From an uncultured Porticoccus sp. (GTDB lineage Bacteria > Pseudomonadota > Gammaproteobacteria > Pseudomonadales > Porticoccaceae): a DNA stretch of 64,000 nucleotides. The stretch lies in contig NZ_CAJXST010000007.1 in the NCBI RefSeq assembly GCF_913061305.1, positions 1-64,000 of the forward strand. Direction: 5' to 3'. The translations under genes were made by a program, and so were the position numbers. Below, piece by piece: positions 55,460 to 64,000 of this stretch (position 1 is its first letter; each line of letters begins with the position of its first letter). A model generated the notes under the pieces. It saw nothing but the letters and a program-made list of their open reading frames with translations, made no database searches and was not told the origin of the DNA.

Positions 55460-56817
55460 CAGTGCGCTCCCTCCGTGCCTTGCTGCTGCGAAACGATTGG
55501 TTGTTGTTTTATCACCAGGGATGCCGCCGGTTTACTAGCCAGATAACGCAAGGCGCCGATATAGGCCATCAGGAGAAAGACATAGAGTGCGACATAGCCC
55601 AACAGAGTCCCCGTGAGCGTTGCGGAGGCGTGGTCCGCCACCACATCCGCAGTACGCAGCACGCCATCGACGACCCAAGGCTGACGGCCGATCTCGGTCA
55701 CATACCAGCCGGCCACCACCGCAACCCAGCCGGAAAAAGTCATCCACGATAGTGCCCACAACAAGGCCGGACCAGGCGCCCGGTCGCGCCAGACATGCCA
55801 GGCAGCCCACCAGCTAACCAACAGCATTAAACTGCCAACCGCCAGCATGACCCGGAAGGACCAGAACACCCAACCCACAGGAGGATGATCGACGAATTCG
55901 CTCAAGCCTCTCACCTCACCGTCCAGTTCGTGGGTCAGAATCCAGCTGGCGGCATAGGGGATCTTCAGTGCAAATCGCGTTTCCCGGCTCTCTTCATCGG
56001 GCAAACCGAAGACCGTAAAAGACGCGCCTTTCTCCGTCTCCCAGATCGCCTCCATGGCCGCGATTTTCGCCGGTTGGTGCTCGAGCGTGTTCAGCCCGTG
56101 GATATCTCCCACCAGGATCTGCACGGGCGCCAGCACCGCGGCGATGACAATACCGGTTTTCATGACGTTCCAGGTTGCCGGCCCGTCGACCTTTTTTCTA
56201 CGCCGCCAGGCACTAACCCCGGTGATCAAAAAGGCTGTGGTCAGAAACGACGCCAGCGTCATGTGAATAAACCGATAGGGAAACGACGGGTTGAAAATAA
56301 CTGCCCACCAGCTGTCCACCATTACCCGGCCGTTTTCCATGGAAAAACCAGATGGCGTTTGCATCCAGGAATTGAGACTGAGAATCCAGAAGGCAGACAG
56401 GAGGGTGCCGAAAGCCACGAGAAAGGAGGCGATCAAATGCATGCGATTTGATACCCGATCCTTACCGAACAACATAATCCCGAGGAAAGAGGCTTCGAGA
56501 AAGAACGCAGTCAGCACTTCATAGCCCAGCAGAGGACCGGCGACATTGCCGGCGCGTTCCATAAAGCCCGGCCAGTTAGTGCCGAACTGGAAACTCATGG
56601 TGATCCCGGAAACCACACCCATGGCAAACGTCAGGGCAAAGACCTTCACCCAGAAATAGTAGGCATACTCCCAGGCTCTGTCGCCACTCAACGTAAAGCG
56701 GGCACGAAAATAAAACAACACCCAGGCCAGGCCGATGGAAATACTGGGAAAAAGAATATGGAAAGTTATGTTGGCGGCGAACTGCATGCGCGCCAGAACA
56801 AAGGCATCAAATTCCAA
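55459..56817 (-). CDS. cioA: Quinol oxidase bd-type subunit I, cyanide-insensitive type (CioA)
   Basis: Start chosen at TTG 56817 (MEFDAFVLARMQFAANITFH), matching the usual subunit I start and preceded by GGGGGAG; the open frame reaches 56883. The 452-residue protein has heme ligands in ITFHILFP and FIHMTLASF and the GRQPWVV stretch. The Q-loop between EHQPAK and the next helix is short, as in CIO rather than long-loop CydA. Such oxidases tolerate sulfide and cyanide. The first gene of the operon lies downstream of the sigma-54 promoter at 56929. Confidence 0.9.
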   Translation of the reverse strand: MEFDAFVLARMQFAANITFHILFPSISIGLAWVLFYFRARFTLSGDRAWEYAYYFWVKVFALTFAMGVVSGITMSFQFGTNWPGFMERAGNVAGPLLGYEVLTAFFLEASFLGIMLFGKDRVSNRMHLIASFLVAFGTLLSAFWILSLNSWMQTPSGFSMENGRVMVDSWWAVIFNPSFPYRFIHMTLASFLTTAFLITGVSAWRRRKKVDGPATWNVMKTGIVIAAVLAPVQILVGDIHGLNTLEHQPAKIAAMEAIWETEKGASFTVFGLPDEESRETRFALKIPYAASWILTHELDGEVRGLSEFVDHPPVGWVFWSFRVMLAVGSLMLLVSWWAAWHVWRDRAPGPALLWALSWMTFSGWVAVVAGWYVTEIGRQPWVVDGVLRTADVVADHASATLTGTLLGYVALYVFLLMAYIGALRYLASKPAASLVIKQQPIVSQQQGTEGAH

Positions 56818-56928
56818 AAGGGACTCCCCCCAGTTATGGTGAATGGAGACGCCGGCTCCACTGTGGGGTGGGGTGGACTGCAATGTCGCGTTCCACTATG
56901 CCAGCAACTCTGATCTTGAGATTATTAT

Positions 56929-56945
56929 GGCAATCCTTATGCCAA
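56929..56945 (-). promoter_or_regulatory. Sigma-54 promoter of the cio-pdo-SQR-sulP operon
   Basis: On the minus strand TTGGCATAAGGATTGCC matches TGGCACR-N4-TTGCW: GG at 56943-56942 (-24) and GC at 56931-56930 (-12) with exact 10-base spacing. Transcription should start near 56918, about 100 nt before cioA. The divergent neighbour encodes a sigma-54 activator. Confidence 0.85.
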
Positions 56946-56964
56946 GTGTTTATCAAATAACACT
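56945..56964. promoter_or_regulatory. Imperfect palindrome next to the sigma-54 promoter
   Basis: AGTGTT (56945-56950) and AACACT (56959-56964) are inverted arms around TATCAAAT. It touches the -24 element, closer than most enhancer sites, so it may be a FisR operator controlling its own gene or a site for another regulator. Its role is inference. Confidence 0.4.
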
Positions 56965-57089
56965 ATATGCAGTAGTCGATTGTTTTACCTGAATTTTTTT
57001 AGAAAAAAACTCAACAGTGATAAAAGCAGTTGCCGTAGCTGGCCCACCTTTGTCATTATTGACAAACACGTTTGCCGGATTTGACAACC

Positions 57090-58397
57090 ATGCACTTGAT
57101 TGCCAGCGATACCAATCAGGATGCCGCCCGCATACTCGACGGGTTTGAATGCCCGGCCATCCTGGTCACCAACGACTACCGGATCCTCGCCACCAACGAA
57201 CGATACCTGGAGAGTTTCGGCGAGATCGAGCCCGGACGCCCCGCTCATTGTTTTGAGGTGTCTCATGGCTACGACCGCCCCTGCGATCAGGCCGGCGAGA
57301 CTTGCCCCCTGGCCACCTGCACAGACTCCCGAAAAAAAGAGCGGGTTCTGCATATCCACAATACATCTCGGGGGAAGGAATATGTGGACGTGGAAATGCT
57401 ACCCATCCTGGACGATGAGGGACGCCCCAAGTTTTTTGTAGAGTTATTAAAGCCGGTCAACATCGCCAGCGCAGAATCCAGCACTGTACAGATGGTGGGC
57501 CGTAGCCCCCCCTTCAACCGCATGGTGGATATGATCAACCTGGTTGCAGCCAGGGACACCGCCGTGTTGCTACTGGGCGAATCCGGGACGGGCAAGGAAA
57601 TGGCCGCCAGCGCCATCCATCAAGCCAGCCCCAGGCGCGATCGCCCCCTAGTCACCGTAGAATGTGCCGGTCTTACAGAGACGCTGTTCGAAAGTGAGCT
57701 GTTTGGACACGCCAAGGGGGCGTTTACCGGCGCCACCTCCAGGAAAGCCGGATTGATAGAAGCAGCCGAGGACGGCACGCTGTTTCTCGACGAAATCGGC
57801 GACGTGCCACTGGGCATGCAGGTCAAGCTTTTGCGCTTGCTGGAAACAGGAACCTATCGTGCAGTGGGCAACACGGAAATCAAGCGCGCCCGGTTTCGGC
57901 TGATCTGCGCCACTCACAAGAATCTGCCGGCACTGATTGAGCGCGGCGGGTTCCGCGAAGATCTCTATTACCGCATCAATGTCTTCCCCATTGAGCTACC
58001 ACCACTGCGCAAGCGGTACGAAGACATCGCTTTGATCGCCAAATCCGTTCTCGAGAAAATCAGTGGCGGCGACAAGCTCCATATCAGCAATTCCGCCGTC
58101 AAACTCCTGCAACAACAGCCCTTTCCGGGCAACGTCCGTGAGTTGCGCAACCTAATGGAGCGTGCGCTAATCTTCAAACAATCCAATGTCATTGATGACT
58201 CGGTGATTATCAGGTGCTTGAACGACTTACCGCAGATACCGCAACCTCGCATCGAGCAACAGGACATCGATCTCAAGACACTGGAATACAATTACCTGCG
58301 GACGTTAATGTCAGCGCACCAGGGGGACAAGGGCAAGGTGGCAAAGATCGCTGGCATCAGTGTGCGTTCGCTGTATCGCAAACTCGCCGAGGGGTAA
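57090..58397 (+). CDS. fisR: Sigma-54-dependent activator, FisR-like sulfane-sulfur sensor
   Basis: Start chosen at ATG 57090 ([20 protein letters not shown]). The 435-residue protein has an N-terminal PAS-like sensor with Cys54, Cys65 and Cys72 ([12 protein letters not shown], then ETCPLATC), the Cys-x10-Cys-x6-Cys spacing of FisR, which senses polysulfide. A sigma-54 AAA domain follows with [14 protein letters not shown] and FLDEIGDVP. The C-terminal Fis-type helix-turn-helix has [18 protein letters not shown]. It is divergent from the sulfide operon, whose promoter is sigma-54 type, so it should activate it. Confidence 0.9.
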   Translation: MHLIASDTNQDAARILDGFECPAILVTNDYRILATNERYLESFGEIEPGRPAHCFEVSHGYDRPCDQAGETCPLATCTDSRKKERVLHIHNTSRGKEYVDVEMLPILDDEGRPKFFVELLKPVNIASAESSTVQMVGRSPPFNRMVDMINLVAARDTAVLLLGESGTGKEMAASAIHQASPRRDRPLVTVECAGLTETLFESELFGHAKGAFTGATSRKAGLIEAAEDGTLFLDEIGDVPLGMQVKLLRLLETGTYRAVGNTEIKRARFRLICATHKNLPALIERGGFREDLYYRINVFPIELPPLRKRYEDIALIAKSVLEKISGGDKLHISNSAVKLLQQQPFPGNVRELRNLMERALIFKQSNVIDDSVIIRCLNDLPQIPQPRIEQQDIDLKTLEYNYLRTLMSAHQGDKGKVAKIAGISVRSLYRKLAEG

Positions 58398-58541
58398 CAG
58401 ACTTCTACAAGAACACCTCTCGCGAAGACGCGAAGGCTATTAAGTGGACAGATACATCATTTTCTCTAACTGACCTGCCCCCAATCAATATCCCAGTAAT
58501 TGATGGGTTATCATGCAGACAAAATGCTACACCAAGCTAAC

Positions 58542-58578
58542 AAAAAGGCCTGCAAACACTGGGCTTGCAGGCCTTTTT
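58542..58578 (-). terminator. Terminator of groESL (bidirectional)
   Basis: AAAAAGGCCTGCAA (58542-58555) and TTGCAGGCCTTTTT (58565-58578) form a perfect 14-bp stem. It lies 28 bp after groL and also faces fisR on the other strand. The 58398-58541 stretch between shows nothing else. Confidence 0.9.
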
Positions 58579-58606
58579 GAGGTTTATTGAGAGTATGCTT
58601 GGACGT

Positions 58607-60271
<1,665 letters not shown>

Positions 60272-60312
60272 TTAAAAAATCGCGCTAATTAAATTTACTG
60301 AGCAACAAGGCA

Positions 60313-60606
60313 TCATCCAGTGATAACGGCCTTGATGTCGCTTTCAGACAGAATAACCAGTTCCTGACCGTCAATTTCAATGGTGTCACTGCCGGCATAT
60401 TTACCGAATACCACCTTGTCACCAACCTTGACGTCGACCGGGCGAACTTCACCGTTATCCAGCACTCGCCCAATACCTACGGCGACCACCTCACCTTCAT
60501 TGGGTTTTTCCTTGGCGGAGCCAGGTAACAGGATGCCACCGGCTGTTTTTTCTTCTTCTTCCTTGCGACGAATAACGACACGATCGTGTAAGGGACGAAT
60601 TTTCAT
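60313..60606 (-). CDS. groS: Co-chaperonin GroES
   Basis: Start chosen at ATG 60606 ([20 protein letters not shown]) with GGAGAG upstream. The 97-residue protein has the mobile loop [19 protein letters not shown] and the usual [16 protein letters not shown]. It caps GroEL. It is first in the operon, behind a sigma-32-like promoter, with groL 53 bp downstream. Confidence 0.97.
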   Translation of the reverse strand: MKIRPLHDRVVIRRKEEEEKTAGGILLPGSAKEKPNEGEVVAVGIGRVLDNGEVRPVDVKVGDKVVFGKYAGSDTIEIDGQELVILSESDIKAVITG

Positions 60607-60680
60607 TGTGTTTCTCTCCAACTTTTAACGTTCTACCCTATTAATAAGAACAGAGTCCGGATGTAACCGAGCTGTGCACT

Positions 60681-60708
60681 ATGTGGAGGCTCCTGAAGCT
60701 ATTTCAAG
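60681..60708 (-). promoter_or_regulatory. Sigma-32-like promoter of groESL
   Basis: On the minus strand CTTGAAA (60708-60702) is a perfect heat-shock -35 box. A 12-bp spacer leads to CCTCCACAT (60689-60681), close to the -10 box. It lies about 75 bp before groES, with no CIRCE repeat seen. Confidence 0.7.
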
Positions 60709-60739
60709 GGCCCTAAAAAATATTTCGTGCGTTCAACCT

Positions 60740-61207
60740 TCATTTTTCATTGTCCTGGTCCCGCCAGAATTCCCCCTCAAGGGTCTTGCCTTCGCCTTTT
60801 TGGGGAGGCTGATCGGCGCAGAAAGGGTCACTGGCAGGCGGTGCCTGATGGCGAACCACCACCAGGTTTTTCACAAACCTGGAGACCAACCAATACCGCA
60901 CGGGGGGAATCAAACCAGCAAACCCCAGCACATCGGTCGCAAAGCCCGGCGTCAGGAGCAATGCCCCGCAAACCGCCAACACGATGGCCTCCGCCATTTC
61001 CATGGCCGGCAATTCACCGAGATCCATTTTCTGCCGGGCCCTGAACAAAGTTGCAAAACCCTGTGCCCGCAACAGCGCTACCCCCACAACAGCCGTGAGC
61101 AACACCAGTCCGATGGTTGGCAGCGCCCCAATCTGTCGCCCGACCGTGATCAGCAACCACATCTCCACGACCGGCATCACGATAAAAAGCAGCAACAGAT
61201 ATCTCAA
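60740..61207 (-). CDS. fxsA: FxsA family membrane protein
   Basis: Start chosen at TTG 61207 (MRYLLLLFIVMPVVEMWLLI), with AGGAGG six bases upstream. The ATG at 61213 directly abuts that Shine-Dalgarno sequence, which is too close. The 155-residue protein has about four membrane segments (VGRQIGALPTIGLVLLTAVV and ALLLTPGFATDVLGF) and a polar tail. FxsA is known to spare cells from phage F exclusion when overproduced; its normal role is unclear. Its place before groES is usual. Confidence 0.85.
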   Translation of the reverse strand: MRYLLLLFIVMPVVEMWLLITVGRQIGALPTIGLVLLTAVVGVALLRAQGFATLFRARQKMDLGELPAMEMAEAIVLAVCGALLLTPGFATDVLGFAGLIPPVRYWLVSRFVKNLVVVRHQAPPASDPFCADQPPQKGEGKTLEGEFWRDQDNEK

Positions 61208-61307
61208 AGCCATCCTCCTGAACCCATAGCCAACGAAATGGGGGCAGTTACCGCTAAATTCAAGGCAATTACTGGACGAAAGAAAGAAAACATTTCTATC
61301 ATTGGCC

Positions 61308-61616
61308 ATGACGTACGAAGATCAACTGCGCATCTACACTGTGCTCAATGCCATTCCCCCGGGATTCGTCACCAGCTACGGTTGCGTGGCCACACTCGCG
61401 CAACTTCCCCGGGGCGCGCGACAGGTGGGCAGACTTCTCAGCCAGCTTCCCGCAGAGTCAACGCTGCCCTGGCACCGGGTGCTCAGAGCTGATGGCTCAA
61501 TTGCTTTCCCGCTGGACAGCCCGTCGTACCGGCGTCAGAAACAGCGACTTGAAAGCGAGGGTGTGACTGTGACTCAGGGCAGGGTGGATTTATCCGGGTT
61601 TGGCTGGAAGGGCTGA
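61308..61616 (+). CDS. Alkyltransferase-like protein (ATL, MGMT-related)
   Basis: Start chosen at ATG 61308 (MTYEDQLRIYTVLNAIPPGF). The 102-residue protein has the MGMT DNA-binding fold (IPPGFVTSYGCVATLAQLP, then GRLLSQLPAESTLPWHRVLR). The MGMT active-site Cys in PCHRV is replaced by Trp (PWHRV), so it cannot accept alkyl groups. ATL proteins bind O6-alkylguanine and call in nucleotide excision repair. Its last 43 bp overlap the end of the convergent ampG-like gene. Confidence 0.92.
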   Translation: MTYEDQLRIYTVLNAIPPGFVTSYGCVATLAQLPRGARQVGRLLSQLPAESTLPWHRVLRADGSIAFPLDSPSYRRQKQRLESEGVTVTQGRVDLSGFGWKG

Positions 61617-62953
61617 CCCGCAACCAGCGCATGCCGCCACAGTAACCAGGAGAGCAATACGGCGGGCAATCCCATCAGTGCCGCATAGGTAAAAAACAGC
61701 TCATAACTACTGGCATCGACAATCACGCCGGAAAATCCGCTGAAAAATTTTCCCGGCAGCGTCATCAACGAACTGAACAACGCATACTGGGTCGCCGTAT
61801 AGGCCCGATTGGTCATACTGGACAGATAGGCGATAAAAGCGGCATTGGCAAAACCACCGCTCAAGTTGTCGCCGCTGATGGCTACCGCCAGCCAGGTCAG
61901 ATCAGCGCCCACCAGCGCGAGCTTCACAAACAGCAGATTGGTCAGCGCCACCATGACCGCACCGGCAAAAAGGGGCCGAAAAATACCGTAACGCACCACC
62001 AGCAGCCCCCCCAGAAAGGAGCCGACCAGGGTCATCACAAAGCCGTAGAGCTTGCCAACATTGGCGATATCCGTTTTGCTGAAACCGAGATCGAGATAAA
62101 ACGGGTTGGCCATGATACCCATGGTGATATCACTGAGCCGATAAAGACCGATAAAGGACAGGATCAGAATGGCCCAGGTCCCGTTGCGTCGAAAAAACTC
62201 CACAAACGGTGCCACCACTGCCCCCAGAAACCAGCTTTCCAGCCTGAACCACCAACCGGGCCGGTCAGCGTGCAAGCTATGCTGCAGACCGGATTCAAGC
62301 TGCCAGGTTTCGGCTGGAACGGCCCGCTCGGGTTCACTAACCAGCAACACGGTTACCACGCCGACCAGCATCAGCAGCGCCATACACAGATACGCCGTAC
62401 TCCAGCCCGACCAATCGGCGAGATAAAAGGCACCGGCACCGGCAACCAGCATGGCGATCCGGTAGCCAAAGATGTACATGGCCGACATCGCGCCCTGGTA
62501 TTCATCAATGGCCGACTCGATCCGGAATGCATCGATGGCCACATCCTGGGTGGAGGCGGAAAAAGCCACCAACAGCGAACAAATGGCGACGCTGACCAGC
62601 GACACGGTCGGATCGGTGAGCACCATCGCCACCAACCCCAGCATCACCCCCATCTGACCGAGCAAGATCCAGCTGCGCCGCTGACCCAGCAGCCGGGTCA
62701 ACACCGGCAGCCTGAGTCGATCCACCACCGGCGCCCAGAGGACCTTGATGGAATAGGTGATGCCCACCCAACCAAAGAAACCGATTGTACTGCGGCTGAT
62801 CCCCAGATCCCTGAGCCAGGCGGTCAGTGTCGAGAACACCAGCAACAGGGGCAAACCGGCGGCAAAGCCGAGAAACAGCATGGCAATGACCTGTGGTCTG
62901 GAGTAGACCCGCACCGCCTCACCCCAGCTTGCCGTACCATCCTTCAATGCCAT
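61574..62953 (-). CDS. ampG: AmpG-like muropeptide permease (MFS)
   Basis: The 459-residue protein has about twelve to fourteen membrane helices. The AmpG start VIAMLFLGFAAGLPLLLVFS, LGISRSTIGFFGWVGITYSI and KVLWAPVVDRLRLP are the family marks, and STQDVAIDAFRIESAIDEYQ is highly typical. It imports anhydro-muropeptides for cell-wall recycling by proton symport. Its end overlaps the ATL gene on the other strand. Confidence 0.9.
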   Translation of the reverse strand: MALKDGTASWGEAVRVYSRPQVIAMLFLGFAAGLPLLLVFSTLTAWLRDLGISRSTIGFFGWVGITYSIKVLWAPVVDRLRLPVLTRLLGQRRSWILLGQMGVMLGLVAMVLTDPTVSLVSVAICSLLVAFSASTQDVAIDAFRIESAIDEYQGAMSAMYIFGYRIAMLVAGAGAFYLADWSGWSTAYLCMALLMLVGVVTVLLVSEPERAVPAETWQLESGLQHSLHADRPGWWFRLESWFLGAVVAPFVEFFRRNGTWAILILSFIGLYRLSDITMGIMANPFYLDLGFSKTDIANVGKLYGFVMTLVGSFLGGLLVVRYGIFRPLFAGAVMVALTNLLFVKLALVGADLTWLAVAISGDNLSGGFANAAFIAYLSSMTNRAYTATQYALFSSLMTLPGKFFSGFSGVIVDASSYELFFTYAALMGLPAVLLSWLLWRHALVAGQPFQPNPDKSTLP

Positions 62954-63021
62954 AACGACGCCTCTCCAAACAGGGCAATACCCTAACAGATAATCCTGCA
63001 GATGCTATACACTACGCCGCC

Positions 63022-63906
63022 ATGACAGCCATCCTCGAAGTACGCAACCTGAGCAAATCATTTCGTTCACTGAAAGCTGTGGATGATATCTCCTTTGCCA
63101 TTCCCAAAGGGGCCTGTTTCGGGCTGCTCGGGCCCAATGGCGCGGGGAAAACCACCACCATCGAAATGGTGGAAGGCATCACCAAACCCAGCTCGGGAGA
63201 GATCTACTACAGGGGTAAACCCAGGGACAGCAGCTTTCTGGAGGAAACCGGCATACAGTTTCAATCCACCTCGCTGATGGACTACCTCAGAACCCGCGAA
63301 GTGCTGGCCCTGTTTGCCCGCTTTTACGCCAACAGCACACCCATTGAAGCACTGATCGAGCTGTGCCAACTGGAAGATTTCCTGGACACCTATGCCACCC
63401 GCCTGTCCGGTGGCCAGCGCCAACGCCTGCTGCTGGCCGTGGCACTGATTAACGATCCGGAAATTCTGTTTCTGGACGAACCCACCACCGGACTCGACCC
63501 CCAGTCCCGACGACACTTCTGGTCACTGATACGAACCATCAAGGCCCGCGGCAAAACCGTGCTGCTCACCACCCACTACATGGAAGAAGCCGAGCTATTG
63601 TGCGATCAGCTGATTATTATGGACAAGGGGAATATCATCGCCGAGGGGTCGCCCCAGTCCCTGTTGCGCCAGCACTTTAAGGACAGCTATATCTGTCTCA
63701 ACCGGGAAGATCTCGACGATGACCTGGCAAGCCTTGGCAGCCGGGTTGAAGTCCGTGAAGACGGTATTGCCATCGCCACCTCCAACGTCGAAAAAACCCT
63801 CGCCGAGCTGGTGGCCCTCAATATCAACCTGCGTTCCCTGCGAGTCCGCAACCCCTCCCTGGACGATCTGTTCCTCAAACTCACCGGCCACCATTTAAGG
63901 GAATAA
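63022..63906 (+). CDS. ABC transporter ATP-binding protein (ABC-2 exporter)
   Basis: The 294-residue ATPase has Walker A GLLGPNGAGKTTTI, the signature LSGGQRQRLLLAVAL, Walker B EILFLDEPTTGLD and switch TTHYMEEAELL. The C-terminal extension (about 215-294) is as in DrrA/CcmA-like exporters. The gene is followed after 4 bp by a permease gene cut by the window edge. The substrate is unknown (drug, lipid or polysaccharide). Confidence 0.92.
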   Translation: MTAILEVRNLSKSFRSLKAVDDISFAIPKGACFGLLGPNGAGKTTTIEMVEGITKPSSGEIYYRGKPRDSSFLEETGIQFQSTSLMDYLRTREVLALFARFYANSTPIEALIELCQLEDFLDTYATRLSGGQRQRLLLAVALINDPEILFLDEPTTGLDPQSRRHFWSLIRTIKARGKTVLLTTHYMEEAELLCDQLIIMDKGNIIAEGSPQSLLRQHFKDSYICLNREDLDDDLASLGSRVEVREDGIAIATSNVEKTLAELVALNINLRSLRVRNPSLDDLFLKLTGHHLRE

Positions 63907-63910
63907 ACCC

Positions 63911-64000
63911 ATGCGACGAATACTGGCCCTGTGGATGGCGAGAAACCGCGAATACTACCGGGATAAAGGCTCCCTGTTCTGGTCATTCATTGCCACTCCG
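63911..64000 (+). CDS. ABC-2 type permease, partial (5' end only)
   Basis: ATG at 63911, 4 bp after the ATPase stop, opens a frame to the edge of the window. The 30 visible residues (MRRILALWMARNREYYRDKG, then SLFWSFIATP) have the short cytosolic start and DKG-x-FW pattern of ABC-2 permeases. It is expected to be the membrane partner of the ATPase. Confidence 0.8.
   Translation, partial: MRRILALWMARNREYYRDKGSLFWSFIATP

Noticed and set aside
56818..56883. N-terminal extension of CioA to 56883
   Set aside because: The added residues fit no subunit I start. The TTG at 56817 follows a strong ribosome site and gives the usual EFDAF start.

Overview
The window is a chromosomal stretch of a gammaproteobacterium, moderately GC-rich by eye and densely coded. 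The tmRNA tag reads ANDDNYALAA, as in Pseudomonas. Other marks of that class are a PA2778/PA2779-type pair, FxsA beside groES, YqcC and DUF6435. A Pseudomonadales/Cellvibrionales-like marine or environmental species fits best; the genus cannot be fixed from this sequence.

Layout. 1-1970: the start of an NSS transporter gene, then smpB and ssrA (trans-translation), followed by a diverged tandem copy of the ssrA 3' end. 1974-6621: two divergent catalase-peroxidase genes, one cytoplasmic and one with a signal peptide. 6908-10123: a membrane diguanylate cyclase, a DUF6435 protein and a DapB-fold dehydrogenase. 10308-18641: a heme-uptake locus made of two divergent operons around a Fur-box-like palindrome. 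Receptor, hutX, hugZ and an unknown gene lie on one side; tonB-exbB-exbD-hutBCD on the other. A 190-bp MITE-like element sits exactly in the tonB stop codon. 18652-24004: a TetR regulator, its probable operator and an RND efflux pair. 24015-28320: a PA2778-type cysteine peptidase lipoprotein and its PA2779 partner, DegQ, a small heat-shock protein behind a ROSE-like RNA thermometer, and UspA. 28536-32421: an MDR oxidoreductase, a second NSS transporter, an SDR and an HNH endonuclease. 32422-32952: no convincing gene, but a well-formed promoter-to-terminator unit that looks like a small RNA of about 154 nt. 32953-47614: housekeeping genes (xseB-ispA-dxs; pyrB, an acyltransferase, dinG, yqcC; sbcB; an OmpA protein; class I fumarase; a PuuD membrane domain).

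48086-58397: after sodB comes about 580 bp of gene debris (an IS3 transposase fragment and the 3' end of an RND permease gene). Next is a sulfide/sulfane-sulfur oxidation module: a 1-Cys peroxiredoxin, a SulP transporter, a phosphatase-like/sulfide:quinone oxidoreductase fusion, a persulfide dioxygenase, and cyanide-insensitive-type quinol oxidase subunits (cioAB). A divergent FisR-like sigma-54 activator lies beside a near-consensus sigma-54 promoter upstream of cioA. The inferred flow is sulfide to quinone (SQR), electrons to a sulfide-tolerant bd-type oxidase, persulfide to sulfite (PDO), and anion movement by SulP. 58607-64000: groESL with a sigma-32-like promoter, fxsA, an alkyltransferase-like protein, an AmpG-like permease, and an ABC exporter cut by the window edge.

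The observations most worth following are the sulfur module with the oxidase built into its operon, the candidate small RNA at 32465-32618, the element in the tonB stop codon, and the ROSE-like thermometer.
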